From NCBI GenBank assembly GCA_002633005.1, contig NMRA01000070.1:562303-626302 (forward strand): a DNA stretch of 64,000 nt, given 5' to 3'. The position numbers and the translations under genes are program-made. Source of the DNA: Phoronis australis. Taxonomy: Eukaryota; Phoronida; Phoronidae. Shown in pieces: positions 23,095 to 33,863 of this stretch. Each line of letters opens with the position of its first letter. Within the stretch, counting starts at the first letter, position 1. The notes beneath the pieces were generated by a model. The model searched no databases. It was not told the origin of the DNA and was given only the letters and a program-made list of their open reading frames with translations.

Positions 23095-23720
23095 CCGTAA
23101 TCGTTCGGGTTAACGCCCTGGGCGGTTAAATTGGCGAATCCAAAAAATCGGGGGAGGGCGTTTAACCGAGCAGTGGGCGGTTAAATCGAAAATCCACGTA
23201 AAGTAGGGGATGGGCGGTTAACCGAACATGGGCGCTTATTACGACAGACAACCGCCCTGGGCGGTTAATCTTTACCTGGCGATCTAAATCCCGACACGAC
23301 AATCATACTCGGAACGCGTAGCCCTTTTCAAAGAGCTTTATCGTCACGTCGCCAAATGACTGTGAAAACATCATAACAGCGGATGATCCCAACAAAGGTT
23401 CTCTTGTCCTCAGATTAGTCATTCACTATTAAATTTACAAAATTGCTGAGTAATAGCCCNCCGGCGTCGTTGCACTCATTGTGATCGTCGATCTTTTTCT
23501 AAAAGACGGGGAATCGCGCATTTCCTTAGCACTAGGCGCTAAATCTTCATTCTTTAAAAGTCGGGGATGGGCGCTTAACCGAGAAGTGGGCGCTTAACTG
23601 GAAATCTTCAAAAATCGCAGGGGGGCGCTTAACTGAGCAGTGGGCGGTTAAATCGAAAATCCACCTAAAGTAGGGGGTGGGCGGTTAACTGAGCATGGGC
23701 GTTAACCCGAACGATTACGG
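23095..23720. mobile_element. TA-flanked TIR element with GGGCGGTTAA arrays
   Basis: The ends CCGTAATCGTTCGGGTTAAC and its exact reverse complement are both bordered by TA (23093-23094, 23721-23722), the target preference of Tc1/mariner-type transposons. The interior has about a dozen copies of GGGCG(G/C)TTAA(C/A) and an N at 23460. No coding capacity. Confidence 0.8.
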
Positions 23721-25343
23721 TAGTTCCTTGGTCAAATTGTATTTGAGTTCACAAACTTGGAACAACAAACAAAGACTTTACAAGTTGGTTCGTCAAAGCG
23801 GCCCACTACACCAACAACCATGAACATCATAAATAAAGGATTGCTAGTTTGTTGCAAGCCAGACATCATTTCTTATCTGAATAAAGAACACTCTGCCACC
23901 AAATTTACACCATTAAGTGGTCTAAATCAAACGATTACACCATTTGACGGAACATCGGAACATCGGTTAAAAGGTACAGTACGAGCCAAAAGCATTCAAA
24001 CAAAATGACCCAGAATTCCCCTTAATGATGTCTGAGCAGAGGCCAAAGTCACCGTCAAGAGTAGTTTTATCTCATGAGCCAGAGAGAATACTGGGAAATT
24101 AACAAGAAAGGTACGGTAATAAGATGGCTGAGCCACTTTGTTTTTTTTTGCTCCAACAGTTACTACCAGTAATTTGTGCTGCTAGCAGAATCAGCTGTCA
24201 TGATGGAGAAACAGAATAGTGTGCAATTAATTTTATCTCGCAATGCAGTTGCTTCAACCTGACCTCATACCCATTACCAAGTGAGAGAGGACCAATCAAA
24301 TTCTTTACCTATTTACCGAGCCCGCGATCTGTGTACTTTCACAAACAGAAATAAAGATTAAGAAAACTTCAGTCCGTTAGCTTTGCATGAATTTTGAAAA
24401 TTTTTGGACTAAGTTTACATTATTTGCCACAAGTTAATAAGCCTTGAAATAAAATGACAATTTTGGTAATATTTTTTAGAGAAATAAATAATGGATTGTC
24501 TAAAAACGAATCTCCTGATAAGCGAAATTGGGCACAGCTTTCAGATTAGTCAAATCTTTTTAAGGAACCGGATTCCAGCACTGAGTCTACACTGAGGTCA
24601 ACCAAATGGTCATTAGAATTATCAATTGCTAACTGCTGTCACTAATGACAGTACCTAAGAAAGTTGGTATGGCGACATCTCAAACATTTTAGACAAAAAT
24701 TGTCCTTTTCCAACTTCCAAGTCTTTAAATATTTTATAGTAAATGACAACGAACTTTCAACTGGGTCAACCTGAGCCAATGTCTTCTCTGCTTTACAACA
24801 CAAATGTTTGAAAAATTAATGCATAGTAGTACTCATTTTCTATTCTACTGCAGTTGAAACAATAGTGGCATACTCAGATAGTGAAATAAGGTGCTGTAAT
24901 AATAGCACCATTTCAGCAAGAACCATAAGTCTGAATGCACACCACATATGGCGGCTATATCACACAACCTATAGTTAAATATAAAAAGATCGCTGTTCCA
25001 AAAGGCTTCAAACAAGGGACTTTCAGCTATCCGCAAAGGTGATCTAGTCTGCCGAGCAATTTCTAACTAGACAATAGGGCGGTCCTGCATTATACAGCCA
25101 TAGAACTCTCCTTTATAGCACTGAAAAAAAAGCGCATCGTTTTCCCTGCCTTATTATTGAATGTCAAGACACATTTTCACAGATCATATCAGAATCTGCC
25201 AAAGTGTATGGCTATGAAAATATTTCCGACTTAAACCATTTACAAGCACCGCAATAAAAAAGGTATAATCTCTAAGAAAGGGGATTGCGTTTGCTTCAAC
25301 CCGACGATCTTGCTTTAAACACACGCCCCGCATTTTCTTGTCT

Positions 25344-25625
25344 TCAGATTGATGTCGGGAACGCAAAGAACTTAAGGTCACACATCCACGGATATTTGTC
25401 AAATTTATCCAACTTTCTCCAGTCGGATTTGTAGCCCACAACACAGCAGTAATACTTCTTTGGCATTTGAAGGACGGATGAAGTAATGCAGAGTAGAAAA
25501 ACTTGAAAAGAATACACAGAACATGTGGAACTCCAATGGCGTGGAATACCTAAGTTCTTGAAGGGCATTGCAGCGATATTCCAGTGTAGCTGTGTAATCG
25601 GGGATGGCTCTATTACATACTGTGC
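25344..25625 (-). pseudogene. THAP-domain gene remnant, copy 2
   Basis: Minus strand: the ATG at 25466 opens 40 codons, MPKKYYCCVVGY ... WMCDLKFFAFPTS. The CC start and the FF-FP motif of a THAP domain are present, but the second zinc cysteine is Tyr, and the frame stops before the C-x2-H pair. Upstream sequence to 25625 matches copy 3. Confidence 0.6.
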
Positions 25626-26395
25626 AAACATCCCCACATAACAATATATATTAGGTGTAACAGTGATAAGCAAAATGGAGGAAGACCACAAACTCAGTGT
25701 ACAAATACGCATCATGGTGGATTTTTGATGAGAGTTTGATGCAAAGTAGAGACAACTTGTTCTCAAAATGCCGTCAGGAATACCACTATTACTGAACTCT
25801 GAGCAAGAACTCCTAACTTCATATTAGAATAATTTTCAAAAGCGCAGGCTGAGAACCCACAAACATGTTGGTTTAGTTACAACTCTACATGTAGATAATA
25901 GGTTTAAAGTTTATATTTCCAGCAGGAATCCACAGTTTCCCCTGGTTTGCAATCTGCTTCTTACAGGAGGCACTCAATATAGTGATGGGTTATCACTGGC
26001 TTGCCACTGCCACAACAGCTACTGTCAAGATTTATCTCTTGCAGTCAGAAAATCTGGTTTGTGTTTGGATATCCTGTAACAAGAGAAGTTGGTGCAGAAT
26101 GTCATAACTGTGGGCTTGGGCAATTCTCATTTTATCTGTTCCGGTAATGGTCTGATACAATGTGCCGCATTTTTCTCCATTGAATAACAGGCATCAAACT
26201 GGTTCTAAAAATGTGGGCACCTTATATCACACTTTTGCCATCTATTCTAGACGAATTGAACCTACTTCTTACTTTTGTTGAAAATCCTATCGAGAAACGC
26301 AGCAGTTTTAAAAAATAACAACTTTTGTGAAATTTGTCATTAATTTTTTTAAAATGTTGATAGCTTCAAAAAATAGGAGACCATCGACTTTTTGA

Positions 26396-26576
26396 GCAAT
26401 TTTAGAGCAAGCGATGCTGCATAAGCAATTTTAGAGCAAACTATGCTGCATAAACAATTTTAGAGCAAACGATGCTGCATAAGCAATTTTAGAGCAAACG
26501 ATGCTGCATAAGCAATTTTAGAGCAAACGATGCTGCATAAGCAATTTTAGAGCAAGCGATGCTGCATAAGCAATTT
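26396..26576. repeat. 29-bp minisatellite, six units
   Basis: The unit GCAATTTTAGAGCAAACGAT+GCTGCATAA is repeated six times with rare substitutions, then a partial unit. There are no spacers, so it is not a CRISPR array. Confidence 0.95.
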
Positions 26577-27324
26577 AACCTTCTCAAAAGATGCATCGAA
26601 GTCAGATCACGACTGCCACACTTAATTTCCCCGAATGATACTCATGTTATGATGTTCAAATGTTGAAATATGTTTGATGGCAAGATGAGAAGTTGTGTCT
26701 TTAATAAAATTCAAATTAGCCCTTTCACAACACTAAGTCACATAAAAAGTATAAATTTGTGTTAATGCCTGTTCTCTGTTTAGCACGATATCTTACACGT
26801 TGTGAAATATGATGTGCATTATCAATTAACAACAAAAACTCAACATAAAATCACATTTCTTTAAATTAAGCAATTTGTTATTTGAAATGAAAGTCATGAT
26901 TTATCATTTTCTCACCTTGGTTGTAATTTGAACTTTAGGCAGTGGATGAGAAGAAAATGCCCCTCTACTAAAGATACCAACTTAAGACCATGCACCTCAC
27001 CAAAATTTGTCTCAATTCCTGCCTTACTCGGTATAGACGTTACCAGGTATGTTCCAGGGTTTGGAAAGAAATGGCAATTCCTCAATATTTGAGACTGATC
27101 ATGCTGCCCACACTATGTCCACATCAGGGGTGGACGTAAAACAAGTCACTCCTGGAAGGAGTTGTCACTAGCTTTACTAGTAGTCTGGGCCGTGCTTGCA
27201 CTAGGCAACTTGTTACACCTTTGACAACTAATCCTACCTTATCCAGGTAAGGTAACACCATGAACCAACACAAGTCATACTAAGCACACCAACGCGCAGA
27301 CAAGATGGGAGTATTTCCTTAACG

Positions 27325-27572
27325 CAGGGCTTTCAATGACTAATGACAAAACAGAGGAATACTTTTCCAGGTGATGTATCGTCCGCAATTAACTAGGATC
27401 ATGTGATAGAAATATCTTAAATGTGTTGTAAAATTTAAGTGAAATAAACATTTTTCCAAGAATAGAGTCAACATAACGATTCAAAAGAGATGAAAAAAGA
27501 GAAAATCAAATAAGAGGAAATCGAAACCAAAAAAGAGGAAATCCTCTTATAAAAGGAAAATTCTAAGCTTTG
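27325..27572. mobile_element. MITE family M1, copy 3
   Basis: CAGGGCTTTCAATGACTAATGAC begins it and AATTCTAAGCTTTG ends it. The interior aligns with the 4551-4808 copy, including the AGGAAATCCTCTTA box. Confidence 0.65.
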
Positions 27573-30069
27573 TTAATGTGACAAACTGAGAACATTTACA
27601 TGCAACAGGAGAAGTAGAGCTTATTTCTAATGCAACTGGTGATTATTTGAGCAAAATATTAGGAAATATTAGTGATGGTTAGACCTTAGTTGATGATAGC
27701 TGTGGTCTCTACCAATAACTTCAATGAGACTGAAATTGACCATTGATATGCCGGAGTATACGTTCTCATGAGTTAAATCCACCTGTTTTTTGTAAAGTAA
27801 CCATTCATACTGACCGCAACTCCCAATTCGCCAAAACAATGACATGTCAACGTTAGTAAGAAAGAGTCTGTAGTGTGGACGCCAATGCACAGACAAGGTG
27901 AAAGTAACTAGCCAATACATGCCTTTTACTTTTCACAACATCATTGGCATATTTCATACCGTGATACTGTAGGTTTCTATTTAGGTCGCCAACAAGAACA
28001 TCAAAACAATCAGCAACTCAAGAAAATGTTTCAGACTTTATTTTGCATAGAAAACCCTGAAATTGTGAACTTGAGAATAACTTTGGTAAGCATTGTTTGA
28101 GATCTACCCCTAATTAGACTATAATAATATAACCCTGTCACCGTTAGCAAAATTACGAGATTTTGTGAAGGCAAAAGGCATACAGAATTTGATATTTGTT
28201 TTTTTTTCTCAGCAAAACAAGGCAAAAAGCCTCCTTAACGGAAGCAGGATATATAAAGCTTTAATGCATGTGATAATGAAAACATATTTTCCAAGAAGGC
28301 AACAACATCTGAAATGAAAAAGAAAAAGTAATACGTAGAAATCTGGCTTGTGAAGATAAAACTGACGATTCATTTAAAAAGCTATCTGAATCTTATCAAG
28401 TTAAACAGAGGGGAAGAAACCTGTATCCAGTAACACAAATTTGCGTTGCTAAAGACCAACAATTTGATGAAAACCGTGGATTTTGACAGCATTGATTTTG
28501 AAACAAACAATGTAAATGGATACAGTATTCCAGGTCACCACATGACTCGAAATTTCGTCTAGAAATAACTGTCAAATTGTTTAAACCGCTGACATCATTT
28601 CCCATTTGACTAAGGAACAATTTGAGACCAATTTTGCAATGGCACATGGCCTAAATCAAAACCTGTTTTTTGAGACAAAGAAATGGTTTAATGAAACTGT
28701 ACGTAACTCATGTTTAAACTGAAGCATAATGACGCCTGAAGGAATGTAGGATCATTGAGAAATGTCCAAATTTGCCTAACTTCAGAACATCAGATCTCAG
28801 ATATGGCTCACAGAATTCATACTGAACTTTCAGAAAATACTTTAAGCACTGTCCTCCAAACCACGGTATGCAATATTGTTTTTAAAATGTCCTACCTTTG
28901 CATGAGGGGTTATCAATCTTAAATGATTTTTATGAAAAAATTAAAGGTTGCTTAAAACAAAATGAAAATTTTTAAGACTACAACCAGCATTTTTGAGATT
29001 TCATCTTTAACATTGATATCAAACAAAATTTGGTCAAGTTAATTATACCATTGTTTTGCTATGAATGTACCTTTCTTTTTTGTTTTAGAAAGTTTACAAA
29101 AAACACAAGACCATGTAACTTGATTTGCGGCAGATTTGAAATAAAGTCAAAATTCAAATTCAGAGAACATATAGATTAATTGACTTAAAAATCTACAGGT
29201 TTGTAGAATTTGGCTGATGACAGACTTGCTGATAAGACCCTACATAGCCTTGGTATAAGGAGCTACACATTCCCAGGTTGACATCTGCACCCAAATACAC
29301 GACTCATGACCACTCACCTACTATTCAGGGGAATTTGACAGGTTTTCATACTGCTTAACCAACTGTTGCCACTTTGACCAACAGTCATACATTTTGAAGC
29401 TTTATCCCACGTCCTGCCCCAGCACCAGAATTGACAACTTTCCCACACACACAATGAGACTTACGTAACAGTATACTTTTGTGTTTCAATCTGCACCCAA
29501 TTTACCTCTCAAATTACCAGTTCCATTTTGCAGATGGGACTAAATATAAAAAAAAACGCCATCCAATTTTTTCTGGGTGCTGCGATGAACATTTGCCCCT
29601 TGCGGTGTGGTCTAGATCCAGAATGTCTCAATTTTACATTTTCAAATATTGACAACTATTGCTATTTCGCCATACAAGCAGACACTCTGGACCGAATACA
29701 GAAAACCAAGCGACAACCTTAAGCTAACAAATGCCTTTTCGATTGCACTCATGCTACATGTCGCACACTAACGCAAACTTTTTACATTCCAGATATGCAA
29801 ATCAAGAATGTGAAAGGACTCCGTTTGTTCTTAGGGTTAATGTGAAACCTGCGAGAAAAAAAATATATTGGTCTTAGTTTTTGCATCTGTTCGTTTAACA
29901 CGCAGATTGTCCCTCGTAGTGCTCGGTTGGGGCTCAGATATATTTTGCAGATTCAGTGTCTTACACAAAAGGTCCGACATGAAATAAATTAAAAGAAACC
30001 ACGTTAAAATTGGTGACAAAGACAGTTTGGTCAGAAGCATTAGTTTATCCTTCATTAGTTAGGCTGACC

Positions 30070-30157
30070 ATGATGACCTATAGGGCTAATGTCAGTCCAT
30101 GAGTCCATACTGATCATGACCTATAGGGCTAATGTCCATCCATGAGTCCATACTGAC
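30070..30157. repeat. 43-bp tandem duplication
   Basis: GACCTATAGGGCTAATGTC and CCATGAGTCCATACTGA appear twice in tandem. Confidence 0.85.
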
Positions 30158-31527
30158 TAACGATCCATGTCTCACTTGGCCACAGCGCCATCACACAACA
30201 ATTACAGCACAATCACTGGGGGGCTCTGGCAGATATCTGTTTGACGCCAAAAGCCACTAAGAGAAGCCAAGTGTGTCATCAAATATGCGACATTTTGCGA
30301 GTTTGCATTCAGAATGAAATAAATCATAATGTGGGTGTTCATAAATTTTTAAGTTTCAATCCATGAAATTCAACAATATTTTATAAATTTGCAACTATAC
30401 ATCATCAAATCTATAAACAAGTAATATTTAGGGTGCGTAAGTGCACAACTTCATAACCTGTGCTACTACTAGAATCAACAAAATTAAATTCTAAATATTA
30501 TTTTAAGTCAATAAATGAGCCCCTTGATAAAATATGAAAGCAGTTAAGACTTATTAAATCAGAGGTAAGATATTCAGTCTTTGAAATTGTTTTCGGAATT
30601 ATTTTTTGCAAAATAAAATGAAGAATTACATATTTTCAAAGGCACCTGACATTCAGAGAAATACTACATTAGTCATTTTTAACCAACAGAATTCTAACAT
30701 CAATCCAAAAAAGTAGACTTGCTTCGTGTCTGTACTCCTACCCCATTTTGTTACACCGACGAAAAAGACACCGGCCCTAATGAACTAAGCTTTCTGGCCT
30801 ATTCATAAGGCGAAAACGTGGCTGTCAACCCATGAGTTTGAACATAAGAGGCTAAGTATATTGGACTAGTAATAGGATTGAATCTAAAAACTTAACAGCA
30901 AAAGCAAAGGATGAAAGAATTAATAGGACTAAGTTCATTGATGAGTGAGTTTGAACTTGTTAAACCCTCTCTACAGTAGTTTTCAATGAATTTTCATTCA
31001 AAAGCTAGCAATCACTAGCTCTTATATGTTGGTAAAATACACGTGAGGGCTACCAGTCTAGTAACAAGACCTATAGCAAAATACTAGTACCAGAACTTAG
31101 GGTACCTAGGTTAGAGAATCAGTTAGTGAGTTACTGAGTTAGGTTCCAACCAATAACGAGCTGTAAACCTAGAGGCAGAAATCACTTAGTCTCCCAGAAG
31201 AATCAAGTCGAAACTAATCTTACAGTGGTAACTAGTATAAACCAAAAGTCTATATCTAGGTTTTGCAGCTTTAACTGTTTAAAAAACACATCAATACAAA
31301 AGGGAACTGGTGAATCTTGACTTGGTTGCAAGTGGGTTACGGTACGTGTCTATTACTAGTGTAGGCCTTCTGAATTAATGTAGAACAGTCAGAACCAGTT
31401 TCATTCACTAAATACCTAGCCGTAATTCAGTGATTGCCTGGATCTCTAAATCAGGGTCCTCTTTATCCGACTAGTGCCCACAACCAGTGCCGAGTTCAAA
31501 ACACAAGACTAGAGACCTCAAACTTAC

Positions 31528-31960
31528 CAGTGAAGCCGTGTGGAGGGCACTAACCATCTCAACACAGCCAGCGGACACTTGTTGAATCTCTCACCCGCAA
31601 GGAAACCCTACCCATGACGTCACGCTAACATTGAGGTCACAAAATGACTAACTAAAATGGGATGATCTCGTACAAAACAGTTCATAAAGCAAAACAGGAG
31701 CCAAAAATATTATTCTTCCACACGTGATACGAAGATTTACAAAAGCAATACCTAAAACGAATCTAGCTCCAAATGTTTCTCGAACTCGTCACGTGGTACA
31801 CTCCAACAACAATGACCTATATCCAACCCGGAAACGAGGTACGTCAGGGAAATTTACTAGCCTGCTGGTAGCAAGGAGTGTACTGTACTCACTCCTTGCT
31901 GGTAGGAAATTTACTCAACTCTTCTGCTAACATTCACAACGTGGACGTGATATTGGCAGT
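31528..31960 (-). promoter_or_regulatory. Candidate receptor promoter and non-coding exon 1
   Basis: On the minus strand a consensus donor CACTG|gtaagttt sits at 31527, upstream of a region with a CRE-type TGACGTCA (about 31614-31621) and two CACGTG boxes (about 31722 and 31790). A non-coding first exon ending here and spliced to the acceptor at 22674 would match the MET gene plan. No TATA box is evident. This rests on motif positions only. Confidence 0.35.
31872..31905. repeat. Short perfect hairpin
   Basis: AGCAAGGAGTG and CACTCCTTGCT surround a short TACTGTA centre, within the candidate promoter area. Confidence 0.7.
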
Positions 31961-32431
31961 GCGTCTTTATGTAAGTTCGTTAGTTGATTAAATGTGTCGG
32001 GTAATCGGCGTTCTATTGACAAGAGACATTGGATTGAACTAAAATTGCACATTGCTTGTTGCTCGACGAGTTTTTGTTTTTGTGTGTGTTCCCCGATTAG
32101 TTCCCCCGGGGGTTGGAGACGCCAAACAAAACCGCATGTGGACTTGGTGACTGAGCAGTGAGTGGTGACGTAAGTGTGCAATTCCGTGAAAAGTTCAACA
32201 TTGAGACAAAAAGTTAGAATTGGGTTTGTGACAATATTAACATTTCAGGTCATTTGAAAGCCCAGTTTCGCTAGTTTTAGGACCCAATTGCAGTGACCAC
32301 AGCCTTGTCTATCTGGCTCCTATACAAGCTTCATACGCTGGAAGCTTTTTGGCAAATTGTGCCACACACTGATTAAAACATCAAAGTCACGTTGTTATAA
32401 GTACCTTTCGAGCATAAAGAGGCACATTATA

Positions 32432-33224
32432 AGAGGCCGTTGGTGTCTTTAATTCCTTCCAACTCGAACGAACACTAGCTCCCATAATCAAACTTTTTCC
32501 GTTGCATTTACAACGTTTTCCCGTTGCTCCCAACTTGTTCGATTCTATAGCGCAACATCAAGTTGGGAAGTTTACCCCTGTAGCCAATATCTTACACGAC
32601 TGATTAACTCCATTCTGGCATTCATGGTCCGAGGGCGAGCTCTCTCAAGTTTGTTCGATCATATCTAGCCTTACTGGCCTGTCCTGTTGAAAATAAAAGT
32701 TAAGTATGAACATAAACCAATAGCATTTCTGAAATCCTCGTCAAATGGTGATCATGTTTAGTTTTTGAATCGCCAAAATCACCCAACTGCAACCGAAGTT
32801 ACGATAATCTATTCGTTCCGAATGTACCAATTCAGTCTGGGTTTGATGGTGGTCTGTAATGAGCCTCGAAGATAATTGGCCTGCCTGTTGTCATAACAGA
32901 CAAAAGACTGGGCTTGGCAGTTAACAAAGAAGCTAGATGTTATTACACGCTCAACACCCCCTTCATCTGGTAAAGTCACTGAACGGGAAAACGCTGTCAT
33001 GGTGTAGTCCTTTGTTCAGTTGCTCAAATTGGCAACTGGCCATTTTTACACTACGCGCACTTCTATTTTTACTGCCCCCGACAGGAGCACATGCATCACT
33101 TGTTAAAAATGGCCAGGTTGATTTGGGCAACATAGGTAAGGACTGCTTGAGGAAAAAGTTAGATTACCGTCGGGAGTACTTGTTCGAGTTGGAAGGAATT
33201 AAAGACATCAACGGCCTCCTAAGA
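32432..33224. mobile_element. Inverted-repeat element upstream of paralogue A
   Basis: The left arm (from 32432, AGAGGCCGTTGGTGTCTTTA) and right arm (to 33224) are about 90% complementary over the outer 39 bp and weaker over a further 35-40 bp. The 640-bp interior has no recognisable product. Confidence 0.6.
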
Positions 33225-33621
33225 TGTCCATATATGAATTTCCAATATCTTTCAATGTTTTTCCTAAACGTACACATTTTTGGGGTCACTTGTCCCTGAA
33301 AAAAACACTTTGATTTTCATATGTGCTGCTAATTATTTTTATGAATATGCTAGTTGCGGGTATTTTTCTATATTACAAAATTTGTGCACATTCACACAAG
33401 CCCTAACCTATCCAAAATTATCATTTGACCTGTGGATCAACTCCTGGATATCAAAGTGTTGTAAGTCCATCACATAAAAGTGGTAAAAAGTTACATCAAA
33501 AGTTTTCAATCAGTGAAAATAATTACAGATTCCTTTATGACTTGTTACTCAATACTGCTGACCAAAAGTTTAGATCCCAGGGATTATTGGATGCCCACTA
33601 AAAATCTGATTAGATTTCTGT

Positions 33622-33720
33622 ATTAGTGGTCCTGATGGATCAGTGTGTCTGCATGCTTAGCGCAAAGTCCTGGTTTCGAGTCCCGGTTTGGGGCAGTATT
33701 AGTAATCTTTTCTGAAGTAT
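33622..33720 (+). repeat. tRNA-derived SINE-like sequence
   Basis: GATGGATCAGTG resembles an A box. CCTGGTTTCGAGTCCCGG is a good B box with its T-arm stem. No complete cloverleaf forms, so it is a tRNA-related repeat and not a tRNA gene. Confidence 0.4.
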
Positions 33721-33795
33721 TCATTAGGTCACGTGATGTGGCCAGAGGTGGCGTACTGACTAGACTTGAATATGTTTCGATTTTTTTCAGTTTAG

Positions 33796-33863
33796 AAATT
33801 GCCATGAATATGGAACCGATACATTTACCATACTATCACCCAGGCATATCATCACCAGATGAG
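33796..33863 (+). CDS. Paralogue A exon 1: start of SH2 domain
   Basis: This 68-nt exon lies between acceptor tttag and donor GAG|gtgagtg. It encodes EIAMNMEPIHLPYYHPG followed by ISSPDE. The conserved ATG shared with paralogue B is at 33810; an extra ATG at 33804 is not shared. The incoming phase is 1, so it either continues an upstream exon or contains the end of the 5' UTR. Confidence 0.75.

Larger units (their letters stand above)
23725..31500. other. Non-coding stretch upstream of the receptor exons
   Basis: Expected to be the 5' intron of the receptor if the leader exon near 31.5 kb is real. It holds a THAP remnant, a 29-bp minisatellite, one M1 MITE and a 43-bp duplication. I see no exon of another gene. 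Confidence 0.5.

Noticed and set aside
26396-26576. CRISPR array
   Set aside because: The 29-bp units are contiguous with no unique spacers, and the genome is animal.
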